This document shows, piece by piece, positions 35,451 through 45,874 of a stretch of 64,000 bases of DNA. The notes under the pieces are model-generated. The model was given only the letters and a program-made list of their open reading frames with translations, made no database searches and had not been told where the DNA came from. Position numbers and translations under genes: made by a program. The stretch covers positions 4,588,001 through 4,652,000 of the forward strand of contig CP085828.1 in NCBI GenBank assembly GCA_020809705.1, given 5' to 3'. Numbering within the stretch: the stretch's first letter is position 1; each line of letters opens with the position of its first letter. Source of the DNA: Calonectria ilicicola (Eukaryota > Ascomycota > Sordariomycetes > Hypocreales > Nectriaceae).

Positions 35451-37829
35451 ATGCCTCAAATTTCAGCCAAATCGCGCGCAGCTGCGGCGAGTGCAGCTCG
35501 TGCATTTCTGTCGGGTGAGAATATCACACGGACGACTCGGGGGAACCCCGCACCGCCCCGACCGCTTACAATAGCGGAAACAGCTGCTGTACACCACGCC
35601 GCTGTGCCTCTTACTAAGAAATATATATCTCTATTGAAAGCTGGAAAGCGGCTTCCTTCTGCTCCTAATAAGGGCGGTGCCCCAGCTGCCCTTACTAATG
35701 AGGAAGAACGAGCTATTATTACTTACATTCGTGATATTGAAAAGAGCGCATTTGCTATGACCGAGGCCTGCTTGCGCAACTATGCTAGCTTCCTAAGAAA
35801 ACACCGTTTGAACGGCTCAAAGTCGCCAATCTCAAAATCTTAGGTCACCCGCTTTAAGAAGAGGCATCCCGAGCTTCAATTTAAAGCGCCCAAGGTCAAA
35901 GAGGTCATGAGGGTCGCAGCTGAATACAATCTCCCTCATCTAGACCATTGGTTCACAGAGCTAGAAGCTATCATGACGAGAGCCTCAATTACAGCAGCCA
36001 ATTTCTGGAATTTTGATGAAACGCCATTGCAGCTAGGTTGGGTGAATAACAACTTGAAGATATTTTCAACCCATATGAAGAAAAACACCCGGCCTGTGAC
36101 TTTTCAGCCGGGCAATAAGGAGTCATTGACCTCTGTGGATGCGATCAATGCTGCCGGAAGGTCAATTCCTTCCTTCCTTATTCTCTCAGCAAAAGTCATC
36201 CTCGAGGAATATGTGATGGCTGACATTGATGAGGATATTATCCTCACCACAACGGCATCCGGCTTCAATAACAGTCATTGAGCCCTACAGTGGTTACATC
36301 ACTTTAATCGTCACTCTTTTGCCCTAAGCGATAGCTTCAATGACTGCACAATTAAGGAGTGGTTTGGATATGATATTCACATCAAAAGAGAAGACTGGAC
36401 CCAAGAGCTCGCGGTCCGGGAAAGGAAAAAGAAAAACCCGATATATCGAATGCTTCTGATGGACGGTTTTTCTGCTCATGAAGACCCTGACTTTATATGG
36501 TATTGCTATGCCTTTGATATCATTCCATTTCGCCTTCCTTCACATACTAGTCATATCCTTCAACCTCTTGATGTTGGTGTTTATCAGCACCTTAAGAAGG
36601 CACAACGTTCAACCCTCAATGACTTCATGAGAGGCGGGGGTCTCCAAATCACTCGCTTTGACTTCCTTCAACAGTGGAATTCATTGAAGAAGGCGGCATT
36701 CAAAGCATGTTATATATACACGGGCTTTGAGAAGGCAGGTTTATGGCCATTTGCTCCTGAAGTTGTGCTGGGCCCGCTACAGCGAGATGCCAAAGACCTT
36801 ATAGAGCCGCTGTTTCCTCAGCTATTAGAGAAGCATACGGCAACACCTAGGAAGGCCAAGAGGCAGCTTGAAGCTCATGATATCGCAAAGCGATTTGATG
36901 TATTAGAGAGCCCAACAAGAGCTGCTGTTAAATATGCCCAAGCTGCCCTTGACCTAGCTATTGTGACCCGGTCAGCGCATAAAGAGATAATCCGGCAGCA
37001 GGAAGAGCGGGTTGCCGCACAAGCCCGGCACACACACACACAGCAGCGTGTGAAAGTCAATAACAGTGCCTACACCATAAAGGAAATGCATTCAATGGTA
37101 GCTACTAAAGCTCATGAAGACCTCAAGAAGGATATTGCCCAGAAAAGCCGCCTCCAAAAGGGCGATTTTGACCGGTTGCGACAGCAAGAGCAACAGCGGG
37201 TGCAAAATGCAGCCCCCGGCACCTTCCCCCGCGGCCGCGGCGTTCCAAAGGCTATGGAGGAACTACGCCAACACACACTGATTCCAGAGGAAGTTGAGGC
37301 TATTCGATATATCCGGCAGCTATGGCTTAAAGCTAACAATGAAAAAAAGAGTCATTTATTGTCAACAGCTCCAATAACAGTGCTCAACCAGCTCCCTGAA
37401 GTCGCAGAGTGGAAGACATCACAGGCATCGTCAAGCAACGCTGCTGCTACTGCTGTAACAACACCAGAAATTGAAGGAACAAACATTCATAGTAGAGGCA
37501 GCACCCCAGGCACATTCATTAGTCTAAGGTCAAGCTCTGTTATTATATATCGCTCTAATGGGGGCAATAGTGATACGAGTAGTGTTAGAATTACTACCTC
37601 TATGGATATAGAAGTCCAAGGATCACATATTAACCTCTTGTAGCTCGCCAATATTATGAATGGTAGCTCTATTGACGATGAAAATAACACTCAATTATCT
37701 ATGTTTGATTACGGAGGCTTTGGCTATGGCCGGGCGCCAAATCATTACTCTGACGATGAGAGGGATGAAGCTGCTATTGACCTGGGTGACATGCAAGTCC
37801 CCATACCAAAGTCGCGGAGGCGTACCTAA
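35451..37829 (+). pseudogene. pogo/Fot1-like DDE transposase with three in-frame stops
   Basis: From ATG 35451 to TAA 37827-37829 there is one uninterrupted phase of 793 codons apart from stops at 35841-35843 (TAG), 36279-36281 (TGA) and 37641-37643 (TAG). The N-terminal region resembles an HTH_Psq/CENP-B DNA-binding domain (LTNEEERAIITYIRDIEK, VTRFKKRHPELQ). The DDE_1 catalytic part shows NFDETPLQLGW, LLMDGFSAHEDPDF and HILQPLDVGVYQHLKKA, which supply the three acidic residues. A long charged tail follows. Two stops sit where tryptophan would fit the family (SK-S-stop-VTRF, NSH-stop-ALQW), as single G-to-A changes; the third could be a CAG-to-TAG change. The lack of frameshifts suggests recent inactivation by transitions. 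Confidence 0.9.
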
Positions 37830-37982
37830 CCGCCATTGTCACTCGCTCGCAATATTACATCCATTAGAGGAAAATGCAAAAAAATGTTAATTCTGCTTAA
37901 TTAGAACTATGCGACACTGGAATTATAATGCTTTTATTATTTAATAAAGAATTCGTTGTGTTATGATGTCGTAACGATGGGA

Positions 37983-38049
37983 AAGTGGGATACGCATTCG
38001 ACACGGTTACAGGTTTTGAAACCACCTCTCCGATAGGAGAGGTGGGGGC
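37983..38049 (-). repeat. right subterminal inverted repeat of pogo element
   Basis: Reverse complement of 35296-35362 without mismatch, including the internal palindrome; it is the right-hand arm of the transposon. Confidence 0.9.
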
Positions 38050-38306
38050 CTTTAGAGCCCAGTGAGCCTGCGAGCGCTGCTGCTTAGTCAACCCACCGGG
38101 TACCCTTGAATAGAATCCGTTTTATAACCAGAAGGCGCGATGCTCCGCATTTGTAATATCACAAACAATCGACCAACTAGCATACCCTTGCTTACTTGCA
38201 GACAATAAAAATATCGGTCGCACCAAAGCCCCAGCCATCAATCGTTTTGTCACTACCATTTTTTTCACCAATGTACTTATAACCTAGCCTTTGAGTATTT
38301 TTCAGT

Positions 38307-39908
38307 TTAAACTTTCGCAGTCCAGTTTTCACCAGCCCTCTTTCTCATTACCTTGACACCTGCCATCATTAACGAGCCCACCAGGATGAGAACAGCAGCG
38401 TATATTTGAGCCCCTTTGTAGTCGTTGTTTGCTGCTGTAATAATTGCACCAGCCACTGGCGGTCCTGCAAGCATAGAGAAAGCCAATACCGTGAACAATA
38501 TGCCGATGCGCTGACCTACCTTGCGTACATCACGCGTCAGCGAGGCAGCCCCAGCTGGGCACAGGGTCAACAGAGCCCCGCCGACAATTGAGTATACAAT
38601 TGTCCAGGCGTACATTCCTCCAGGAGCCTGCACGCCAATCCATCCGAAACAGCAGATAGCCCCTGCCAGAGTCGCTGGAATGAGAAGATTGATGGTTCCG
38701 AATTTGTCTGCGAGCCACGAAGGCGCGAGACGACCAAGAATGCTGACACCGTTAAAGATCAGAAGGAAGTTCAGAGAATTTTGGTAGGACACTCCAGGTG
38801 ATATCCCTGATCGGCTGAATTCCGCCATGAAGTAAAGAATGATGAAGGTGCCTGCGTAAGCCTATTCTTCAAGTCAGACAGTGATTGCAGGGATTCTATT
38901 AATAGAGCACTAACAAAGAAAGCACCAAGACAGTAAAAGCCAAACTCAAGGTCAAGCACTGCCAGATTGATGATGGGTCCAGCCTTGTTTGGCTTCACAC
39001 GGGCTCTCGCGATGAGCAGAACTATTATCATGGTGGCCGTTTGCGTATAGGCTATCGCTCTCATCGCACCCCCGAAGCCAATGCTAGGAAGAAGCTGCCT
39101 TGCCATGGCTGGATAAATCAAGCTACCGGTAGCATTTCCACAAGTAATTATTCCAAAAGCTATGGTTCTTCGCTTCGAGAAATATGTTGAGACGACTGAA
39201 GTCATAGGGCAACAGAGGAATCCAACACCGAGGCCATAGGCCAGTCCTTGAGAGAGCATAAGCTGCCAAAACTTTCTCGCGAAAGACATGGAAAAGGCGC
39301 CAAGAAGGAGAAGTGCTGTTCCGAGGAACAGACTGTGCCTAAAGTAACCAGCATCACTTAAAGGACCGCTCAGGACGGACACGAAAAATCCAAGAAAACT
39401 TTGAACTGAGCCGATCCAAGAAATCTCAAATGCCGAAATACCAAGGTAGTCGGTGTAGTAAGCTTGGAAGATGCCAAACGAATTCATTACACCCCAAGTA
39501 TTAGCTAGAAGTATATGTCCACACATGCCTGTAAACGTCAGTTTGTGAATACTTTAGCTGTGTGTAAAAGAATACCACAAAACAGTTGTCGTGAATATTA
39601 GGCAATGCCAAGTTCTTTAAGGCAGGGATGGATGTAAATGGCAGGTGGGTAGCTAGTATCGGTCACTCACACATTGCCCAGGCCATTAAACCACCATCTG
39701 GAGGCGGCTCTACTGATGCCGTTCGCTCTAGCCCGGCATCTGGGGAAACTGAATCAAGAGCTTCCGAGCTCGATTCAGAATCACTTTCGTTTTGGTTTGT
39801 CACCGCCTTCTCTGGGTCATCCATCATTTCATTTTTGTGGGGAGTGGCAGAGGGTTCAGGGGCTGAATCGCCAGGGTCATGGTGTCGGTGGCACGAGGAA
39901 ACAGTCAT
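38307..39908 (-). CDS. MFS transporter, monocarboxylate (MCT)-like
   Basis: Three exons, about 460 residues with twelve helices. An 80-residue acidic/serine-rich cytosolic N-terminus ends in EPPPDGGLMAWAMC, the DGG-helix-1 signature of fungal MCT-like carriers, and continues after the first intron into CGHILLANTWGVMNSFGIFQ. Helix landmarks are ISAFEISWIGSVQSFLGFF, GLAYGLGVGFLCCPMTSVVS and YFSKRRTIAFGIITCGNATG; the second half has FNGVSILGRLAPSWLADKFG. Such carriers move monocarboxylates or riboflavin-like compounds across the plasma membrane; the substrate here is unknown. The start at 39908 gives the full N-terminus. The transposon right end lies 206 bp downstream of its stop codon. Confidence 0.9.
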
Positions 39909-40637
39909 TGCAATAACAACAGAAAGAGACTTGTTTCATGAAAAAGAGAGAAAAAATTGAGATTTTGGTGATTACAAATGACTGCAACCGAAATGGAGGG
40001 GCAGTCTTTGAAGGCACGTTGAGGGAGTAAAACGGAAATATAACCTGGACGCTAAGGACGCCGATGTGGAGCCTGGTTCCAAAATCCACCGGAGGGCGTG
40101 GAGGATTCAGTCTGTGAAGACTCTTTAGTACATATTGATAGGTCAAAGAAGCCATATTCATCTTTACACCAAATTTAAGTATTTTTTACCATCACTCGTC
40201 ACGTAACTCACTCTCCAATTTGAATCCCCTTTGATGAGAAGACCTTCTCAGCCATGCAAAACTACCAATTTTGAAAAGCCGATGTCGCAGAGACCATCTT
40301 AGTCACGTTCTTATCTTTTGAGGTAGCCGTTTTCGGATGAGGCACAGGGTCAGTTTAATTACCGGAATCCGATCATGGGAATTCTCATAAGAGGCAGGTG
40401 GTGCCGAAATGTAAAGCGGGGTCTAAACGGATCCCCACGATACGATAGATACCCTTCCCGATTCGTGAGACCGGCCGGAATAAGGACCGATTTTCATCGG
40501 CGTTCAAAAGTAGCATCGATCAATTGCCGCTAAAAATAGGTGATAAAAAAACTCTATTATTATAACTTTTGCGTGGTGTGTGCAGAAAGAATTAAACTAT
40601 AGAATGGACTCAAGATCTTTTACAAAGAGCTTGGCGT
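39909..40637. other. intergenic between MFS promoter and esterase 3' end
   Basis: No exon recognised; it holds the MFS promoter and the 3' flank of the esterase. Short frames here lack family features. Confidence 0.45.
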
Positions 40638-42269
40638 TTAATAACCATTGTCTGAACACTCTTGCTGGAGCTTTACAGCAGTGATAACCTGTTGCTCTTG
40701 ACTATTAGCGGCCCATTCAGCAATCTTGTAGTCACTTCCATTGCCCGAAACTGCAGGCCAGCCAGCCTTCTTCAAGCCGTTGTTTGGGTCGGCAGCAAAA
40801 GCCAAGTAGAGGTCTTGCATATGCTGACTGACGCGAGTTTCAAAGTCAGTCGGTCGGCCCTCGATACCATATGTTCCAAAAATCAGCGGCAGTTCGGCGC
40901 CGTGGTAAGCACCCAGCCACGGGCGTGGTGATATATTAGTAAAGTTGCCTGCGTACAAGTATTGGTATGTTGTTGCACCAGCCGATACGCGAAGGCCAAC
41001 TTCTTTCAAAGTCGTGCATTGAAGGCCGAGTTTGAAAGCCTGCGCAATGGGGGCCAGACTACTGGGGACCTCTGTTGCTGTGGCGCTCCCGTTGAAATTA
41101 TACGGGAGCAAGACATTACCCTCATCCGTATTAGTTCCGATCAACAGCGGCACGCTAACAGGGAATTTATTCGAGTCTTTTCGGATCCTAGATGCGTAAT
41201 CACTGAAAATTGTGACATTGTCAGGCACCACGCCAAATGAGAGATTGTCGTCGACAGCACCGCCGTCGCTTGCGTCGGCTTGAATGTAGGTCTGGATCGT
41301 AGACGCTGGGACGCGACGCATGCACGCAAGCTCTTGAGCGGGGGACAGGTTACCACAACCTAGATGTTTTGCCGCACTGGAGAACACGGTATGGTTGGTT
41401 GGACTGACTGTGTATGCACCGATGGCTAGTGCATTCCCAGAATTGGCCATGACTCCGTTCACAATGGGGTCCTTGGCCCAGGCAAAAAGATATCCATCCG
41501 TGGCATATGCACCAGCGCTTTCACCCCAAAGAGTGATGCGTTCGGGATCACCGCCGAAATTAGCAATATTGTCACGAACCCATTCAACTGCCAGTCGTTG
41601 ATCGAGCAGACCCAAGTTGAAGTTTTCCCCATTTTCGGCGAGTCCAGCAGCATTCGGAAAGCCAAGCAGGTTCAGGCGGTATTGAACTTGCACAACTAGA
41701 TGCTTTTGGCTGCGCTGCACCCAACTAGGCGCGAGCATATAAGGCGTATTTATTCCTCCAAAGCTATATCCACCACCGTGGATCCAAATAATTACTGGCA
41801 ACAGATCCTGATTCTTTGAGTTGCCAGAATGCGTTCCGGAGGTCGCCGCCTGCACAGCGTTTTTGGGCCCGAAAATAGACAATCGCAAGCAATCTTCTGT
41901 CGTATTCCCAAAGTTTCCACGCTGAAAAGTCATAGACTTCTCATCGAAAAACGAGACGGTGTCCTTGAAACTCGGGAGCATGTATTGAAAACAACCTGCG
42001 GGTAGCTGTGTAGCGTATGAGACTTGGTCGCTTTTAGAGACTCTTGGGACAGGTCTTTGGAATCGAAGCGAACCAACGGGACTTTCCGCATATGGAATAT
42101 CTGGGAAAGATGCGATGCCCGGATAGGCATCAGGAAAGTAGGGTGCGAAGCGTCCTGAAGTTGTATTGACAACTACGGAGTTGCCCCCATTCGCCCGATT
42201 GACTGTTGGCGAGGCCACAACAGTGCCGCCCAAAAGGTAAAATAGTAAGTTTGACTTTATTGCCACCAT
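40638..42269 (-). CDS. secreted type-B carboxylesterase/lipase
   Basis: Intronless gene of 543 codons. A signal peptide (MVAIKSNLLFYLLGGTVVASP) directs secretion. The alpha/beta-hydrolase core has the oxyanion motif HGGGYSFGG, the nucleophile elbow GESAGA (serine about residue 240), the acid in GTNTDEGN and the histidine in GAYHGAELPLIFG. Several N-glycosylation sequons (NTT, NFT, NGS) and paired cysteines agree with an extracellular enzyme. Length and layout match fungal type-B carboxylesterases and C. rugosa lipase relatives. An upstream in-frame GTG is not used; ATG 42269 directly precedes the signal peptide. It probably cleaves ester-linked carboxylic acids outside the cell, which fits the acid transporter and CoA ligase genes nearby. 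Confidence 0.93.
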   Translation of the reverse strand: MVAIKSNLLFYLLGGTVVASPTVNRANGGNSVVVNTTSGRFAPYFPDAYPGIASFPDIPYAESPVGSLRFQRPVPRVSKSDQVSYATQLPAGCFQYMLPSFKDTVSFFDEKSMTFQRGNFGNTTEDCLRLSIFGPKNAVQAATSGTHSGNSKNQDLLPVIIWIHGGGYSFGGINTPYMLAPSWVQRSQKHLVVQVQYRLNLLGFPNAAGLAENGENFNLGLLDQRLAVEWVRDNIANFGGDPERITLWGESAGAYATDGYLFAWAKDPIVNGVMANSGNALAIGAYTVSPTNHTVFSSAAKHLGCGNLSPAQELACMRRVPASTIQTYIQADASDGGAVDDNLSFGVVPDNVTIFSDYASRIRKDSNKFPVSVPLLIGTNTDEGNVLLPYNFNGSATATEVPSSLAPIAQAFKLGLQCTTLKEVGLRVSAGATTYQYLYAGNFTNISPRPWLGAYHGAELPLIFGTYGIEGRPTDFETRVSQHMQDLYLAFAADPNNGLKKAGWPAVSGNGSDYKIAEWAANSQEQQVITAVKLQQECSDNGY

Positions 42270-42842
42270 TTTCGTAATTCTTATTTTCGTAGTGTTTGTT
42301 GAAAGTGGATGGTGACTTGTCCAGATCTCAACCACAGCTACTCCATCACCGTCTTATATCTCAAACCCAGTTGACCCATAGTAAGCCAATCTCCGCTTGT
42401 TCATCAGCACCCTCATCCTATTGATTGATTTGTAAGTTTTATGGTAGATTTGATGCCATTCCAATCCTGCACTTGGTGGTTGTAGCTTAATTCCGCTAAC
42501 TCCGCTCACATCTGAGGGTTCTGGATTCATATTTGCGCAAGCGGTGACCCGGACATGGAAAATAGTAAAAATGCCGACCGGTTATAAGACCCAGGAACCG
42601 AAGCTATCGGACGTAAGATGCAAGCTCAAGGCTGCATTCTTAACCTAACGTAATGATAGCTCCAACGATTTTCACCACTTGCTTGTGTTCCTATCTCCCC
42701 TCGAGTTATTATCTGCAACGGGCTCAAATTCCTTTCACAATTTTCCGTTCACAATTGAAATTGAAAATAAATAATTATGCAAATTTTATTCTTTTTGTCT
42801 AATCTCTTCTAGCATACATCACCCGACAGTCCATTTACAGAC
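42270..42842. other. intergenic, promoter of esterase
   Basis: Upstream region of the esterase and 3' flank of the next regulator; no exon recognised. Confidence 0.5.
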
Positions 42843-44338
42843 TCAAACAAATACTGTAGCGATATTCATCATAAATCCCATTTTATCAGCTCCAGCCTCC
42901 CAATTTTGCAACCGCTGTGCATTTGCCGGCTCAGACGAACTCTTTTGGGCATCCATCAGATCACCAAGTGTTTCAATTGGACTGCTGGTTTCATGAAGCG
43001 CTCTTTCAAACTGCCATTCATCCAAAGTTCGGGCTTCCCAAAGTGTTTTGCCTGTGCAAATAGGTAGTTGACACAAACCTCCACAGTCATCAATTGGCAG
43101 CTCGCGTTCGAAGCAGATGACTCGACTAACAATGAACCACATACAAGTCACACTATCAATGTTAGAAGTTTGATATGTAGATGATTGTCTCTTCCTACCG
43201 TCTCCGCGTCTCTGCGAATATCCAGTCATCCCATGTTACACTTGGTCGAGTGGATTCTGTGTTTGAGTAACCATCACCTTCGAGAAGGTAAAGAAATCGG
43301 TTAGAAATAATCTCAACATACCATTAGCTAATTTGACTGTTTTGGTGGTGGTGCTGCAAACCTTGATTGTAGTAATCATTTCCTGTCCACGGCGGACAGT
43401 CTCGGAATCGTAGTCAACGAGCAGCATGATGATGTAGATCAGCATAGATTGAACGGAAGTCTGAAGTTCCCGTACACCAATCACCATGGCCTAGACTGTT
43501 AGTTTCTTTTGTCACTTAAAATTCTGTGGATTTAAGCATACTTCATCCCGCAAGCGCTGCACTTCTGCATTGATAGTACGCCATACAAAAGGCCGGGTTT
43601 CGGGAGTTCTCGCAGCGAAAAGCTGTGCAATACTCATGCAGTTCGCGAGTCTCTCTGGAAGAGTTTTTCTGTGCCAATGAGGGTGAATGAAAGGTGGAAA
43701 GGTGTTTCGCCGAATCATCATCTGTGGGAAGGCCAAAAGCATGTGTGAAATGACCTTGGCAGCCTGTTTCAAAACAGGGGTCATATATTGAAGGCGAGTA
43801 AGGTCTGTGAAAGTGTCCTCGGCGATCGGGCTACCGAGCGTAGAGGATAAATCCATCTGTTGCAACCCACTGAGTTGGATTCCGAAATGTGCAGTTGGAG
43901 TGTTAGCTAGATCTAAACCCGAATTGATAGATCCCATATCTTGAAAGTCCATCAAAACGTTCAGTTGATGACTAGGTTGCGTCATTGCAATCGGTTGCTG
44001 GGCTTGCTCTTCTGGTCTACCAGCGATTGCCACCACCTTGCGCTGGCCTTTCCAGTTATAAATACACTCCAAACCTTTCATCGTACATCGCGAGCACGGC
44101 TGCGCGAAACTACATTTCGCTTTTGCATTGCTGCATGCGGAACAAGATGTGGGTCGGCCTTTACGTTTGCTCTGAGCACGTTGGCAGTATTTGACATGGC
44201 GATTATATGAATACTCTGGACCACGGTTAACGGTCAAGCACCAAAGTAAATAAAAGATAGATTAGATGGCTTACCTTGTGTGTATACCTTTTCGCATATT
44301 GGACAGGTATTGATAAAAGGGAGTGGTTGGATCTCCAT
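42843..44338 (-). CDS. C2HC-finger plus Zn2Cys6 transcription factor
   Basis: Multi-exon regulator. Exon 1 (start 44338) encodes MEIQPLPFINTCPICEKVYT and splices (G|GTAAGC...CCAG|AG) to QEYSYNRHVKYCQR, completing a C2H2-type finger whose last ligand is cysteine (CPIC...HVKYC). Directly after comes a Zn2Cys6 cluster, CSACSNAKAKC and CSRCTMKGLEC. The remaining exons (to 43512, 43487-43236 region, and to 42843) give a helical middle domain (TSVQSMLIYIIMLLVDYDSE) and a tail with DEWQFERALHET. Total about 430 residues, short for this type. Dual-finger regulators of this order are known in fungi (C2H2 plus C6). Nuclear; targets unknown but the flanking esterase and SDR genes are obvious candidates. 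The last two introns are less certain. Confidence 0.75.
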
Positions 44339-44760
44339 GATTGCGCTTGCTAAGCATTCAGCAATAAGGAGGACAACATCAAGCGGACCCCGATTCGTCA
44401 GGGCGGTGCGACCACCTCAGCGACAGTTAAAACCAGAACAACTCTTCATTCGGAATTAATAAATCCCGCTTTACCGGGAGTGTCATAGCGTGGTTTTGCA
44501 AGCGCTAATTCTCGGAGAAGTCAGTATCTTATCTCCGAGTCCGTAATCCAGCCAATGAGCTCTTCACAGATAAATGAAACAAGCCACTAGAAACGAAAAG
44601 GGGAGGCGAGGAACCAGGAAATTCATTATAAGCTCTCCTTCACTGCTCTGTTCTAGGTCTCTATCTTCCTAAACTCCAGGTCACAATTTCTCCCACTGTA
44701 TGCTAAAAAATCGCCAGATAGATACATCGACTGAATAACTGCCTTCGCTGTGCCGTAACT
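44339..44760. other. intergenic
   Basis: Promoter of the C2HC+Zn2Cys6 regulator and 3' flank of the SDR; no exon recognised. Confidence 0.5.
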
Positions 44761-45504
44761 CTACCATGGCAACGGTCCATTTCGGTTGCTGACAGTCCTA
44801 GTAGGCCCGTCTTTTCCAAGAGTGGCCATCTCAACAATACGCTCGGCACCAATCTCAGTGCTATGCCCGTATTCGGTATACGCAGTCAATGCTGTCTTGA
44901 CTAAACCAGGGCACACTGAATTGACTTTTCCACCTTCTTCGTCCAAGATGCGCGCGTAATTGAGCATCAGCATGTTCACAGCAGCCTTGCTGGCATCGTA
45001 AGCCTTGTAATCGGTTTTGTACCACGCGGTCGTCTTGTCGGTCGAAATTTCCAGGCTCCCCATTGAGCTAGTGACAAACACAATTCGAGGAGGGCCAGCC
45101 TTTGCCTTGCGCAAAAGCGGCAGCAGTCCCTCAGTTAAAGTAGCAGTTCCGATGACATTGGTTGCAAAGGTCTTGTTGAATAATTCCCAAGTTGAAAGTT
45201 CGGGTTTGTGATCAATGAGAATGCCAGCGTTGTTGATGAGTACATCGAGGTAGCCGAATTTCTTCTCAATGGTGGCCACAGCAGCCTCGATGGATGGAAG
45301 GGAGTTTAAATCCAGTTGGACGCTAGATGCTTCATGACCTTCGTCACGGAGGTCACTAGCCACTTTTTCAATTGCATCAGTGTTTCGAGCACCGATAATG
45401 ACGTGGTATGAATGACTTCTAGCCAGAATCTGAGCGACTGCCAGACCAATGCCTTGGTTTGATCCAGTGACCAGAGCGAGTGGGCGTGCAGTGGGAGCAG
45501 GCAT
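44761..45504 (-). CDS. short-chain dehydrogenase/reductase (SDR, carbonyl reductase-like)
   Basis: Intronless, 247 residues, classical SDR length. Cofactor motif TGSNQGIG (residues 13-20) with an arginine after the second strand (GARN) that favours NADP(H); NNAG at about 95; catalytic serine in VTSSMGS and catalytic YxxxK in YDASK. The overall layout resembles carbonyl reductase (CBR1-like) enzymes that reduce aldehydes, ketones or quinones. Start at ATG 45504 is chosen because the homologous N-terminus begins a few residues before the first strand; upstream in-frame sequence has no conserved features. Its promoter contains two copies of the palindrome GGCCAAATTGGCC (45744 and 45808). It is probably cytosolic and lies next to the peroxisomal CoA ligase gene. 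Confidence 0.92.
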   Translation of the reverse strand: MPAPTARPLALVTGSNQGIGLAVAQILARSHSYHVIIGARNTDAIEKVASDLRDEGHEASSVQLDLNSLPSIEAAVATIEKKFGYLDVLINNAGILIDHKPELSTWELFNKTFATNVIGTATLTEGLLPLLRKAKAGPPRIVFVTSSMGSLEISTDKTTAWYKTDYKAYDASKAAVNMLMLNYARILDEEGGKVNSVCPGLVKTALTAYTEYGHSTEIGAERIVEMATLGKDGPTRTVSNRNGPLPW

Positions 45505-45743
45505 GATGAAAATAGATGGTGGTATTTGAGGAATGAAACTTGTTAATGTGCAAAATATATTGGGATGCAATGCAACGGTAGCAATGTTTAGTCCAAACCG
45601 CAAAGACGGCTCTTATACTTTTGGACGGTCGCATCTCAGCTACATCGATTACCAACTTTAATGTCCAACTGCTTACGCGAAGTGTCACAAGTAAGCCATC
45701 ATTTGAAATCACATGTCAATATGAAGGATTTAGAATGATGGCA

Positions 45744-45833
45744 GGCCAAATTGGCCGCGCAATGTATAAAATTGGCACCTAAGTGGATAATGCGGTGGGG
45801 GCAGGGCGGCCAAATTGGCCGGCTAACTTGGCC
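45744..45833. promoter_or_regulatory. paired GGCCAAATTGGCC palindromes plus a half-site
   Basis: The 13-bp palindrome GGCCAAATTGGCC occurs at 45744-45756 and again at 45808-45820, 64 bp apart (about six helical turns), with a further TTGGCC half-site at 45828-45833 next to GGCCGG. They lie 240-330 bp upstream of the SDR start and just beyond the stop of the CoA ligase gene. Exact duplication of a long palindrome in a short promoter suggests binding by a dimeric regulator; which one is unknown. Confidence 0.55.
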
Positions 45834-45874
45834 GGTGTCATGATCATCATGGAACCTCTATTGCGACACGAAAC

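Larger units (their letters stand above)
35254..38100 (+). mobile_element. pogo/Fot1-type Tc1-mariner DNA transposon, complete ends
   Basis: A 2847-bp element bounded by inverted tips CCCGGTGGG...CCCACCGGG and flanked by TA on both sides (35252-35253 and 38101-38102). The subterminal 67 bp (35296-35362 and 37983-38049) are perfectly inverted, whereas the outer 40 bases agree only in part. Each arm contains the hairpin-forming palindrome CCACCTCTCC TATC GGAGAGGTGG. Inside is one DDE transposase reading frame with three stops. Ends look intact, so it could be cross-mobilised by an active relative. Confidence 0.93.

Noticed and set aside
37660..37890. A separate small gene at the transposon right end
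   Set aside because: It is an out-of-phase shadow; the transposase phase itself continues to 37829 after the third stop.
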